Shown here piece by piece: positions 34,641-46,229 of a stretch of 64,000 bases of DNA; the stretch's first letter is position 1, and each line of letters starts with the position of its first letter. Below the pieces are notes generated by a model. The model ran no database searches. It was not told the DNA's origin and saw nothing but the letters and a program-made list of their open reading frames with translations. Source of the stretch: Elymus sibiricus. Lineage: Eukaryota; Streptophyta; Magnoliopsida; Poales; Poaceae. A program made the translations under genes and the position numbers. The stretch spans positions 294,194,205-294,258,204 of the forward strand of contig CM077665.1 in assembly GCA_039707655.1 (NCBI GenBank). Reading direction: 5' to 3'.

Positions 34641-37600
34641 CGTCCACGGGGTGTGGGGACCCTATTCATAAGTCGAAGTCTCCGAATGTACGTACACAGT
34701 GATCCCAAGATCGATGCTCACTGAACACACATAAACTAAGTAACAAGAGTTTTACATCCATTACATACTGTCTGACACAAATATGACCATTATGGTCAAG
34801 TCTTACACAGATAGGGCCATGAAGGCCTAATCATCAAATAAACTCTCGCACTGGAAATCTTCAATGATAACTTGGACCAATGTTATCTGCCCTAACCCTA
34901 CTGGCATTCTGACTAGGAAGCGTCTTAATTCGCATCCTCGTCACCAAGGTACACTTCATCAGATTCCTGTTCTTCCATGCCTGGACAATTAAATAACCAG
35001 GGACAAGCCAATGACTACTTTTGATTATACTAGCAAGCAACCCATGTTTTGGAACAAGGTAGTCATGTATGGTACAACACTAAGTAGGTACTTTTACGGA
35101 AAGCTAGTTTTGAGTACAATATCATGCCTTAACATTTTGTAAAGCATGCATCATGAGGTTACATATATCAACATAAACAGAGTTTGAACAACTCAAGTTT
35201 CATCATCTTGACAAACCATCTGTCATAGCTCAAGGTTTTCTTTCACATACCCAATTTTTTTAAAACATCGGGCATAGTTTAAGCAGGACCACCCAACTGT
35301 CCTTGACCGTGGACACGACAATTCGAATAGTTTGACACTCTGCAGAGGTTGCACACTTTACCTACAAGACTCGAGGAACTTTCATGTCATCCACGACTCG
35401 CAGTATATTACATACCCGAGGTAAGAACCCAAACAATATATTTCCCCTGACAACACTAAACAATGAGTACACTCATTGGTACACAACCCTCATGATGTAC
35501 ATCACAAGTACCATCCATGAGGGGATACATCGGTGTGCCCAGTGTTGGGACCCCGATTCTATGCCATATGAATCCAGCCTGTAACATGTCACACCACTTT
35601 GCGGCCTCACGCACGGTAACCCACAGCTGCCACCTTACATTGGCCAGGACCGTTTGCACCTTTTGGCTCACGTATATGAACATGTCGCTAGCATTCACAC
35701 GTCAAAGAACCCGGGTCGACATGACTAGTTATAGACCCAAGTGGCACAACCGTACAGGGACAGGCATACGTAACCCAACAATGCAGGTGTCGGTCATCAG
35801 CGTGTGTAGACGAGTCGTAGCAAGCTACAAGGACTCCATTACACCGCGTGACATTTCCCCGTAGGGACAGACACAACAGCAAAGAAGGATACACGCCGGT
35901 CAATCAATGTGTCCGGAGAAGTAGCAAGCTACCAAGGCTCGTGGAATCACAAAGAGGCATTTCCCCGTAAAGAAGGCTCCTAAAGGTACACAACTAGGTG
36001 TCGAATCCCACACATACCAATGCATTTCAATCATACACGCACTATGCACGATATGCGTAGATACAACATGGCATCACAACAAAACTCTACAACATAACAT
36101 TTATTTAGGAGGCTCCGAAGAGTCAACATAGTATAATGTTACAAGCAGGAGGGGTCACATGACCCAACATTCAGAGCATACAAGCAACAAGCGGAAGTTA
36201 CATGTCTAGGTACATACATCTAATAAAAGCGGCTGGAAGAGCCTGAAAAGCTACAACGACCCTACCATAGGAACCAGACCTCTGTCTGGGATTCCCAAGC
36301 TAATCCAGTCAACATCGAACTTCACGTTGTAAGGATCACTAATGAGACTGACATCTCCTCTGCAAAAACATAAATGAAGCAACCGTGAGTACAAAGGTAC
36401 TCAGCAAGACTTACATCAGAACTAACTACATGTGCAACATTGTCAACAAAGGGGGTTGTGGAGTTTAATGCAGCAAGCCAGCTTTGACTCTTGGCTAACC
36501 TGTACTACGACTACAAGTACTTTCTTTGAGGTGGGATAATGCACACGAGTCCACATATTCACCATATCAATACACCACTATGGATCCACTCCCGTCTCCC
36601 TACGAGAAGGCCATCCATAGCACTCACGCTTATCTTGCGCATTTTAGAGTATCCATTTCACTTGTCTATGTACCACATAAGTTTTCCAAGTAGTCCATAT
36701 CCGAGGACGCGGCTATTCGAAGAAATCTTTTCATAACCCCGCAGGGGTGTACTTCTTCACACATGCTCCCGCCACTTATCGCCATGTGCACATAAAAAGG
36801 CACCTCGACAAACTTCAAGCGGAAGCCCAGCGAGGGAGTCAGCCACGACCGTCAATCACAGAAGACCCTAGTCCAGGTTTATCGCCTATTTGAGACTGAA
36901 CCCGCACGGACGTCCGGCCGAAGTTTCCGCTACGGCGTCAAACGATGTGCGCAGGGTTCCCAAGCCCACCGTTCGGGTGCCAGTTGGTACACCGTGCCAC
37001 TGTGTATCTACCGCATCACAGCCCACCCTGTCGGGCAGCGCTATGCACGGCGGCCAACACTTTTCCTACAAACACCAGAAACTAGTTGCAACTCCTGGAC
37101 AGAGATCAAGGCGACTAATAAGCCGAGAGGGTCAATTAAGTATCCCAATGTGTGGTAGTATCTTGTCTTGGATAACATACACATAACTCAGTTCTTAAAG
37201 ACGGTCCCAATGAGACAACCCGCCATGTACTCCTACATGGCCTCTCATCGCTACCTTTAGCAAATCGTGTTCACACACTTAGCTCTCACACAGTAGGACA
37301 TGAACACATCCATTCCAATTCATCGCACAGATGGATCAGACCCGACACAACTCTAAGCATAGCAGGCACGGTAAGCAAGCATGGATGAGTAAGCACAACA
37401 AGGCTCAAGGAGTTGCTACTCATGCTAAGTGGTTTCAACTATTTATTGTGACAAGGACAGGTCATGCAAAGGAATGGGTTCAACTACCGAGAACATGTAA
37501 CAGTTGAATCGTTAATGTCCTAATGCAATAAAAGAGGGTAGGAGCAAGAGAGTGGGTTTATATCAATATGCTCAAGGAGAGGTTGCTTGCCTGACACTTC

Positions 37601-40600
37601 TGAAGATAACAATGAGTCTTCAGCGGTGACAACGATCTCAACGTTGGAACTATCGTCTACCGGGAAGGAAAACCACCGACAAAACAGGATAGGAACACAT
37701 TCAATGCAATGCAACAAACATGATGTATGATATGGCATGTTAAAGCATTGAATTGACCTAGTGCAATAGATAGTCATATTAAGTGAAGTGGAATTCAAAT
37801 ATATACTAAATTCCAACTCCAACACTATTTATTAAATCATCCTAATCATGAAATGTCCTACTTGGTGATGTTAACTTGCTCAAACATGCATGGACATGGT
37901 ATAAACAGATTCCTTGCATTTTTCTGATCATTTTTCATATATAATTTATTTCCATCTGAGTTATAGATTATTTTCTATGATTTTTAGAAGTTTTAACCAT
38001 TTTCTGGAATAAATAATTCATTTAGTAAATATTTTAAATACAGAAAGGATTTATTGCGTCAACATGAAGTCAGGGTCAGGTTAGCAGGTCAACTGGGCTG
38101 CCCAGGGTCAAACCTGACCTGTGGGACCCTTTTGTTAGTGGCTCTGGCTTAAACTGAGGGGTTAATTAAATTAAGCGGGGTTATTAGCAGGCTTGGCCCA
38201 CTACCAGTGACCCAACTAAATAAAATGTTAATTAACACTAAACTAATACTAAACCAATTAGTCAGGGGGTGTCGGCCCTACATGTCAGTGACTCCGAGGA
38301 GTCCTAATCCGGTCGGCACAGGACAAACCGGCCGGCGGTTAGCCGCCGGTGACAGCAGGCGCGGCGGAGGGGATTGGAATCGCTCCTCCGGTGACTAAAA
38401 CGGCGAAGGAAAACACCTACGTGACACTCGCGCTCGTACGCATCTAACGAAGCAAACATGACAGGCTGGGGTTGCCGGAATTCTCGCCGGCGTCGACATT
38501 GCGGCTGCCGGAGCTCGAGAAAATGGCATGCGGGGCTACAAGGCACGAGGAGGCCGGTTCCGATGCTCTACGGGCTCCTGGGAACTCCAGGAGTTCAGTG
38601 CCATGCTCGAACGCGAGCTTTGGGTCCTCTAGGCACGGCGGCGCCATGGATGGCGGCGAGGGGTCTTGGGTTCGTCGGCCAACGCGGTCAGAGAAGGGAA
38701 TCAACGGCGTTACTAGGGGGGAGGTTCCGGTAGCTCACCTTGAGCTCGATGAGCAGATCAGGGGCTCGGGGACGGCCTGGGTGCTGCGAATCGGCGACGA
38801 GGTTGCCGGCGGTCGGAGGTAGAAGATGAGCTCGGTGATGACGCTGCAGGGCTCCCGCGGTCGTGTTCATTGGTGTGCATCTCCACGGTGGCAAGGCGGA
38901 CCTCTTGGGCCTATCGCGGGGTCAGGGAAAGGGCGGTGGCTATGGTCACGGCAGTCGGCGTTGACGAGCTCGCTCAGTCGAGCTCGCATACAGGTGACAG
39001 AGAGGGGAGAAGCGAGAAGGAGAGGATGAAATGGACACGGGGAAGTGTGTGGCATCCTTAGGCATCTCCAGGCGGTCGGGGAAGCAGGAGGTGGCCGTCG
39101 GTGGTTGTGCACGTTGCGGCCACGCGCCTCTCGTCCTACTGGCGAGAGGGAGAAGACGGTCCAGCCCCTGGTGGGCTGGGCCGAATCCTTGAGTAGGTAA
39201 GGCCCAGGTGGGTTTGTCCCTTTTTATTTATTTTGTTTTTTTCTATATGTGCAACTCTGTTTTATTTTGTTTGGGCAAAATCATAGATCCAAAAACCCTG
39301 AATGTTTTTGGGGTATATCTGGGAGTATTTCCATGTCCCGCAAAATGTTTCAGGATATTTGAAACAACTAAAATATTTATGGTGCTTTATTTGACATTTT
39401 CAGCAACATTGCTGCATTATTTAAAATGCCAAAAAGAGTTGTTAAAAGTAGATCACCCCTGGTATGTTGTTGCCAACTTTTATCAGAGAGGGGTGTCATT
39501 TTTGAAAAGCATTTTGGATTCATTGAAAAATTCAATTATTGGAATTTGTTTATTCAATGAAGTACTAGGGTTTGTCATCCCCATTTCATATTCATTTGAA
39601 GTTAACATGATGACATGATGAAAAAAAATGCAATTACAGGCAATGGCTAGCTAGGGTTGTGACACCCGGTGTCTATGGTAACAGTTATAGTCGTCCATTC
39701 AGGCACGACCCCGTATCGAGAGGGACCATGCCACTCCCACCACTAGTAATGCGGGCTCTCTGCTAGCATCAACCACCGTAATCAACAAAGCCCTGTCATA
39801 TAAGGGGTAGTGTGGTTTTACATGTTTGGTTGGGACGATTAGCAAATCTTAAATCTCTCCGTTTTCGAAAACAAACTCTCAACTTGGTTCAGGACACCAC
39901 TTCTTTATCAAGTGGTCACCTAGCTCAACTTCTCCCTGGATCATTAGTTGCACCCGATGGGGTTTTTGAAGGTCTTTGTAAAAATCACTTTTATTTCCAT
40001 CTCGATGCATATTCCCGTCCCACTTATGTGGCCACTACTTTGCATCCTATCTACTTCCGACCCACAAAACTCTCAACAGAAGTACAGTCATGCACAATGC
40101 AGGTATCAACGAGGAATGCAACGAAGATGAACCCAACAAGGTTGTCACCACATCACCATGCTTTTCAATGCAACGAATAAAAGTGCTATAATGACATGCA
40201 TAGAAATGGTTTCATCAACATGGTCAAAGGGCTGCTTGCCTGGCTCAGCAATGTCTTCGGATCCTTTAACTTATTATCCTTCTCCTTCCTCGTCAACAAC
40301 GCAATCTAACACTATAAAGTAACGAGTAACGAATAAGCAATAGCCCAAATAGAAAAATCAAGGTGCTCGGGAAAAATGTCAACTCATGTTTATTAAATAC
40401 TAGGGTGGAAACTAAAAATACCATAATTCTTTGTTTTGGATTTGGAGTAGCAGAAATCAAGATTTGGATGTAACTAGTGGATTTAAATGCCCTAAATATG
40501 ATTTAAATTAGGACAATGCATAAGAGTGTTAGAGACATATATGAAAACTACACCATTAAATAGATGAGATTTTTAGAGGAATTTAGTAGTTGGAATCATG

Positions 40601-41005
40601 TCATTTGGATGAATATTTAATATTGTGGAATTTTGCAAAGTTTTTTGATAATTGGAAAAATAAATAGCACAATGTCCTTTTGGGCCCAAACAACCGTAAC
40701 TGAGACGGCCCCGAAATGAACCGGCCCAGGCGACATGGTGCGCGTGTGGGTTTAATGTTTAAACATGCCCGCTGGCCTGGCTAGACATAGAGAGAGAGGG
40801 CGAGAAGAAGATGACAGGTGGGGCCCGCCTGTCATCTTCAACCTCTCGTTGGAGAGGCCCAGAAAGCTCAGAGGCGGTGGTTCTGGCTGTGGCTTAAGGT
40901 CGAGATGGCACCGTCGGGCTCAGGACGTCGTTGCTAGTCGGATTGTGGTGAGCACGGTCGCCGGAGATGACCGAACCGACGACGGTGTCGAGTCTTAGCG
41001 GCGGT
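34641..41005. other. 6.4 kb of non-coding repetitive DNA
   Basis: No domain-bearing ORF is visible on either strand. Two related units seem to follow each other: AT-rich sequence leading into a GC-rich block. GC-rich blocks lie at 38300-39230 and 40700-41005 and share phrases such as GACAGGTGGGGCCCGCCTGTCA-like GC palindromes and CGGCGG runs. GCTGCTTGCCTGG at 40230 parallels GGTTGCTTGCCTG at 37583. The style is that of LTRs and untranslated leaders of large retrotransposons read on the minus strand. TG/CA boundaries could not be fixed. Confidence 0.4.
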
Positions 41006-41565
41006 TGTCGAGGTACGACAATCTATGGGACTAGCGAGGCCCCTTGAGGTACATTGCGGGGATCAACGTGCACAAAGAGCAACACTAGCTAACAACACGC
41101 AGAGGGTTTATACAGGTTCGGGCCACCCAGAGGTGTAATACCCTACGTCGTGTGTGTGTGGATTATGAGAGTGCCCAAGTTACAGGGAGGGCAACAACCT
41201 GACAAGGTGCTCAGGAGTGCTTCTACACATGCAAATGAGTAGGGTTTGGACCCTTGTGCCAGTCGCCATGGGCCTCCTTTAATAGATCAAGGGGTCACCA
41301 CAATGGCTAAAAGGGTAATTACATAAGGTAGATAATGGAGCAAATAGTGGTGAAACTACTGAGAGGGGCTCAAATACCTAACCCTAACGGATTAGGATAG
41401 GAGCATTAAATGCACCGTGACGTGTCACGCTGGCGCCGTCTCCCGGCAAGCTTGGCCTCTCCTTTTGTGCCGTCAACCCAGCTAACAGCTATTCTTCCGC
41501 CATGCCATTAGGACGGGTGTCCTTAATGTTGGGATAATTCTCCGGAGCTGCCGCGTGCCCCGACA
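41006..41565 (-). mobile_element. Solo LTR-like sequence
   Basis: On the minus strand it begins TGTCGGGGCACGCGGCAGC and ends GTACCTCGACA. It carries the conserved grass LTR phrase (ACGTAGGGTATTACACC...GGCCCGAACCTG). 560 bp. Flanking pentamers (GCGGT and GGCCC) do not match, so either the boundaries are off or recombination removed the duplication. Confidence 0.55.
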
Positions 41566-41789
41566 GGCCCTACATAGCATACACATACAAATAGTCTCAT
41601 CAAATCATGTCATCATCATAATCATTATCCAACACAAAGTGGTCTCTCGTCATCATCTCGAAAATAGCAATACAAGTCTCGAATACTTGCAACTACATCG
41701 TCATCCATCTAAACAATGATATACACGAGAAGAGCTATCACTATGAGTGAGAGCGGAACTATGCAGTACATGAGGCGGCGGTTATGAGA
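41566..41789. other. Short spacer before CACTA element I
   Basis: AT-rich sequence with CATCAT-type low complexity. Nothing else is recognised. Confidence 0.4.
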
Positions 41790-42082
41790 AAACCCTAGCA
41801 GTAGCGCCGTTTTTTGAGCTATCAATATCGCGGGTGCCCGCGCTACTGCTATGGCGCTACAGCTAATTTTTAGCAATAGCGCTGGTTACCCAGTGCTACA
41901 GCTAGAGTTTAGCAGTCGCGCCTCTTAACCAACGCTACTGCTAACCGAGTTATCAGTAGCGCGCTTCTCTAACCCACGCCACTGTTAAAACGCACATATT
42001 CCTTTTTTTATATTTATGTTCTATTTACACACGGTTACACATATTAATATACAACATCACTAATTATTGTGCCAACAACTAC

Positions 42083-42210
42083 ATTTAGATTAAAGTGGAT
42101 GGATGCAAGTGATCATGTTGAATTAGAAGAAAATATGATGTTGCCAATCGCAACATCATATTTTCCTCTAATTCAACATGATCACTTGCATCCATCCACC
42201 TTAATCAAAT
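42083..42210. repeat. Long near-perfect hairpin
   Basis: Arms 42083-42144 and 42150-42210 pair over about 61 bases, with roughly three mismatches or bulges and a 5-base loop (CAATC). It lies downstream of the stop of the accessory gene (on the minus strand), so it would fall in that transcript's 3' region and could fold into a miRNA- or siRNA-like precursor. Confidence 0.85.
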
Positions 42211-42372
42211 ATATGTCATATAACTCATCATCATCTTACTCATCTAACAACTCATCATCATCTTAATCATACCAAGTTAAAATCACATAAAACAGAAAAA
42301 CATCATAATAGTAATCATCCTAATCGATCATGCAAGTTAATATAAACCAGAAAAAATTCTCTCTCATAGGAC

Positions 42373-43541
42373 CTAGTCCTCCCTCCTGGGTAAAATGACA
42401 TAAAACAGAATAACACCTATGTCTCTATGATGAAGCAAAGAGATCCAACGGTCTCCAACTTGTGGCTTGCGATCCTTCTTTAGTTCTCCCCATGCTTCAA
42501 TTTGGAGACGTCTTGGTGGTTTGCGCTCTGTCGAGTATGCAAAAGAGAACTGGGGCCTCATAGGGCTTTTAATTGTCATATTACCTTCGCCATGCATCAA
42601 CGGAGGCACAACTTCATTTGGCAGTTTCTGTTGAAGAACATAATAGTAGCCTAGTTAGCAATGTAATCAACACCATTTACGCAATAGTAGTGTACTTAAT
42701 TAGCAACTCTTACCAAGATATTTCGGCGAATGTCATCCACCCTCAACCTATGCACTACTGGCAGGTAAAATGTATAATTTGGGCCAGTTCCCAAATTATA
42801 CAGGAAGTTGTCCCTACCAACTAGGACACCAATAACAAAGTTGATAAGATCATCCTTCTCCTCCCAAGTTAGATGTGATCCATAAGTGTAGTGTGTCGTG
42901 TCAATTAATTTCCGTGTTTCACTCGAAGAAACGAAATAAGCTATAAATTATAAATTAACAAATTTAGTATGGATGAACACCAACTATTTTTAAATATAGA
43001 ATGCAAATTACTTGACAAATATGCATGGTTGATAAACTCACATGGAGGTAAAACAGGAAGCATATCGACATCCACCCAAATGTCGATGTTACCTTCAATA
43101 TGATCTTCAGGACGAAGATCGAAGGTTATTTCCATATCCTCCTGAAATCCATATGCCTTGCAAAGAGCTTCCTAATCTGTGTTATTAACTGCATTCATTA
43201 CTTTAACCAGAAATGTGTGACCATGTTTAGTCCTCTGGTTTGCTCTCCTCGTCTCCATACTCTGGTGGTCCTCGAAACCGAGCCTCTCCAAGACATACCA
43301 TCTTGCATGGCAGGGGATGAACTAGTCGAATTGTATAAAACAGAAATTACACGTTGAAGCAAAGAAACTGAAGTCATGCTTAATTACGAAAAACACATGG
43401 CATATTGCGTACCGTAGAAACAATGAAGATCTCGTCAAGCTTGATGGTGAAGAACCTATCGTCTCGTAGGTGAGGCCTGTCACACAGACCGTAATCTTCG
43501 CCGCAGAGTTCACACTCAGGGATCCTATCGTCGTCAGACAT
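42373..43541 (-). pseudogene. CACTA accessory gene, four exons, B3-like
   Basis: Exons (minus): 43541-43413, 43321-43042, 42940-42714, 42627-42373. All three introns have GT...AG ends and the phases join without a break, giving 296 codons. The product starts MSDDDRIPECELCGEDYGLC, with a CxxC-type N-terminus (zinc binding possible). It then contains FDLRPEDHIEGNIDIWVDVD and near the end AWGELKKDRKPQVGDRWISL followed by VILFYVILPRR. Segments such as GF-Q-E-D-M-x-I-T-F-D-L and V-G-D-R-W-I-S-L resemble the second half of B3 domains, so it may be a diverged double-B3 protein; this is tentative. One TAG (43172-43174) falls where relatives appear to have Trp. Such ORFs occur in grass CACTA elements beside or instead of transposase. 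Splicing is my reconstruction. Confidence 0.65.
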
Positions 43542-43854
43542 TTCCTGTGTTCATGATTCAAAAATTCGGCATGCCCATTACTAAAATAGGACATATTGAG
43601 CGCCTGAAATTTGCCAGAACGGAAATGAATCAACATTCTGGCAAAACATAGGCACTAGGAGGGGTTCCTGCAATAACATACACACATGTCCAAATAGACC
43701 TAATTTAATATCGGTTGACTTTTGGTCCATCGAGGCTTTCCTTCAATAACTCTCATATCTTATGGTGTGTTGGTGCGCACTCTCTCACACTGATATGGTG
43801 GTGTATATATGTTGGTGGACACTCTCTCACACTAATAGTTCGATCGTCGGTGAT

Positions 43855-43929
43855 GGGCGCACCTCCTCTCCTCTCCTTGCGCATTACACCGAGGTATATA
43901 TCGCAAGGAGAGAAGAGGAGGAAGCGCCC
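43855..43929. repeat. Imperfect hairpin inside CACTA I
   Basis: Arms 43855-43881 and 43902-43929 (GGGCGC...CTCTCCTTGCG and its complement) pair with a few mismatches around a 20-base loop. Confidence 0.75.
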
Positions 43930-44089
43930 CCCCACGACAATAGTCGGGATTCCTCCATCAAGAACACACATGAAAGTCACACAAGGAGCAACGACATTCC
44001 AAAAGTCACACACGCATTATACCGATATAATATCACTAATACATTTATAATGAACTCGAATATAATATCACTCGATATGCCTACTTTCT

Positions 44090-44138
44090 AGCACAAGTCA
44101 TGCCAAAATTCACGGGAAATTTTGGCATGACCTTTGCT
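44090..44138. repeat. Short hairpin inside CACTA I
   Basis: Arms 44090-44110 and 44118-44138, centred on TCATGCCAAAATT, pair at 19 of 21 bases with a 7-base loop. Confidence 0.8.
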
Positions 44139-44249
44139 AAAAAGTGGACATATCGAGCGCCTGAAATTCACCGGAACAGAAATGAATCAACATTCCGGCA
44201 AAACATAGGCCACTCGGATCATTTACCCTGCACATAACCATCATTTTCC

Positions 44250-44335
44250 TAACATCACATGTCCAAAATATCACATGTCCAAATTCCAAACATCACATGT
44301 CCAAATCACATGTCCACATATCACATGTCCACTTC
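44250..44335 (+). repeat. ATCACATGTCCA tandem repeat
   Basis: Five or more copies of ATCACATGTCCA with variable 0-8 base spacers. Confidence 0.85.
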
Positions 44336-44984
44336 AAATTTGCATATAACAGCAAGAAAAATATAGAACTTGAAGAAAATGCAATAAGTCCTTTTTCTTC
44401 ACAATATTTGAAACTAAATTCACGTAGTTGGTGTTCATCCATACTAATTTGAAAACCTAGTTAATTTCATACTAATTAACTAGGTTCATACTACCTAATC
44501 TGTCCTAGGGTTCATACTAATTCACGTAGGGTTATCAATTCTATTTTGTATTTAAATAGCAACAATTGCTTTAACTAAAAAAATTAAATACCTAGAATTC
44601 TGTCAACTACACCTAAAACACCTAAAATACCTAGAATTCATTTAACCCATACTAATTCTGTTTTTTTAACTAGGGTTCATACCAACTAATTAACTATAGG
44701 GATCATACTAGCTATTTCATCAACAAATTTTCTGAAATTTGAATTCACAATTTTCTGAATTTTTAATTTACAACATCATTTCCTAACACCAACCTAATTC
44801 ACCTACTGTTTTTCAATTGTAAATTAAACCTAGCTATTTCATGAACCCTAGAACCCTAGAACCTAACTACAAAACCTAACTACATGAACCCTAGAACCCT
44901 AGAACCCTGAGGCAGAGAGACAGAGAGCGAGAAGGAGGGGCAGAGGACTTACAAGGGGCTAGGGGAGACATCGGTGGCGAGGTG

Positions 44985-45190
44985 GAGCTCGGGGGAGATG
45001 CCGGCGGCGAGGTGGAGCTCGGGGGAGACGGGTGCGGGTGGGGGAGCGGGCGGCAACGGAGGGCGCGCGGGCGGCAACGGACGGGGCACGGGTAGGCGAC
45101 GGAGGGCGGCGACGGACGGGGCAGGGGCAGGCGACGGAGGGCAGCGACGGACGGGGCGCGGGCAGGAGACGGAGGGCGATGGCGGCTTCG
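44985..45190 (-). repeat. GC-rich tandem repeats in the CACTA I 5' region
   Basis: Repeats of CGGGGCGCGGGCAGG/GACGGAGGGCGGCGACGGA type of variable length. On the minus strand they give a Pro/Ser-rich open frame that I regard as low-complexity leader. The first segment duplicates GGCGAGGTGGAGCTCGGGGG (near 44977 and 45008). Confidence 0.6.
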
Positions 45191-45727
45191 AAGGAGAGGG
45201 GTCGAATGGGGAATGGGATGGAGGAAAGAAGTGGAGGTGGAAGCCCACGCGGGGGTTATGTTAAGATAGCAGTAGCGTGTTTCTATAAAACGCACTATAG
45301 CTAAGGTAGCTATAGCGCGTTTTAGGTAAAAGCGCTACTGCTACCTGACGTAGCTATAGCGCGTTTTAGGACAAGCCGCTACTGCTACCTGACATAGCTA
45401 TAGCGCGCTCCTGGGAGAGGCGCTACTGCTAAGTGGGGCCCGCTATGTGGCCAGGTTCAAACTTAGCCATAGCGCCCTACCCACAAAATGCGCTACTACT
45501 ATTCTGTTAGCAGTAGCACGGTTACCCTGGGCGCGCTCCTACTAAACCTAGCCTGGCGGCAACGGTGGGGCAATATTAGTAGTGGCACTTTTTTTGCTTC
45601 CAAACTACTGCTAAGTAGTTAGCAGTAGCGCCTGTTTTGGACGCGCGCTACGGCTATGTAGCAGTAGCGCCGCTTTTTATCCAGCGCTACTGCTAAGGTT
45701 CTGTGTATAAGGTTTTCCCTAGTAGAG

Positions 45728-46168
45728 TCGCCTTACCCCGCGGGGCCTCAGGTCGCGGCTGAGCCGCGCCCACCTGGCGGAGGAGCTGCTTGACGTGGCG
45801 GCCGAACACGGGTGCCTGCGATCCACCGAGGATGCACGCGACCGCGCGTGGCCCGGGGGCTGCGAGACGCACGCTGAGACGACCGCAAAGCCTTTTACGC
45901 GCTTTGAGCAGCGCGGCCTGTGCGCTTGCCGGTCCAGGGCAAGCGTGGGGGGTCGACGCCGCGGTGGAAGCAGGGGTCGGGGAAGCAGTGCGGCCGCCAC
46001 GCTGTCCGGGGTGAGACAGCGCCAAGTTCTGCTGCCCTTGAGAAGCTCGACCGGTGGCAGCGTCGGTTGCCCGGGGGATGGGGCGGCGCGGGGCACGGGC
46101 GTCGCCTGGGCGACGCGAGCGGCCGGGCGCCCGGCGCGAACCCGGCGGGCGTCGGCCTTGGGAGCCAT
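45728..46168 (-). pseudogene. Gag N-terminus of element H
   Basis: The open frame starts at ATG 46168, about 40 bp inside the PBS, and opens MAPKADARRVRAG, rich in Arg, Pro and Ala, like N-termini of Triticeae Tat-type gag proteins. It runs about 147 residues, then is cut by CACTA element I at 45727. There is no recognisable domain in the preserved part. The counterpart leader in element F starts at ATG 60869 with a similar ARRGCAERW stretch. Identification is by position and composition. Confidence 0.5.
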
Positions 46169-46208
46169 GGAGCTGAGACGGGGTGGAACCCAAGAAAGAT
46201 TTCGACAC

Positions 46209-46229
46209 ACCCCTACCTGGCGCGCCAAA
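46209..46229 (-). promoter_or_regulatory. Primer binding site of element H
   Basis: The minus strand reads TTTGGCGCGCCAGGTAGGGG directly after the LTR end (CCGACA). The complement would end in CCA as a tRNA 3' end does; the isoacceptor is not assigned. The same PBS occurs in D (54406-54388) and, with one change, in F. Confidence 0.8.

Larger units (their letters stand above)
41790..45727 (-). mobile_element. CACTA transposon I, non-autonomous
   Basis: Both ends carry arrays of the subterminal motif TAGCAGTAGCGC and its complement (41800-41990 and 45265-45700), in opposite orientation, which is typical of Triticeae CACTA elements. The right terminus on the minus strand reads CTCTACTAGGGAAAACC, one base from the canonical CACTACTAGGGAAAA start. 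The left terminus (near 41786-41800) is degenerate, so a 3-bp target duplication cannot be shown. Inside are a GC-rich 5' region, an accessory gene (42373-43541) and several hairpins. No TNP2-type transposase is visible, so it depends on an autonomous relative. On its right side it cuts off element H. Confidence 0.8.

Noticed and set aside
38304..39112. Overlapping Arg/Pro-rich ORFs in a GC-rich island
   Set aside because: Composition-driven, open on both strands, and not matched by a promoter or splice pattern I could support.
39208..39618. 136-residue hydrophobic ORF
   Set aside because: Lies in AT-rich repeat DNA. The apparent membrane helix comes from T-rich sequence, and there is no relative or context.
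41740..41800. CACTATGAGTGAGAG as the left terminus of CACTA I
   Set aside because: It has CACTA but no match to the right terminal repeat beyond that, and no 3-bp duplication pair could be found, so the left end is left open.
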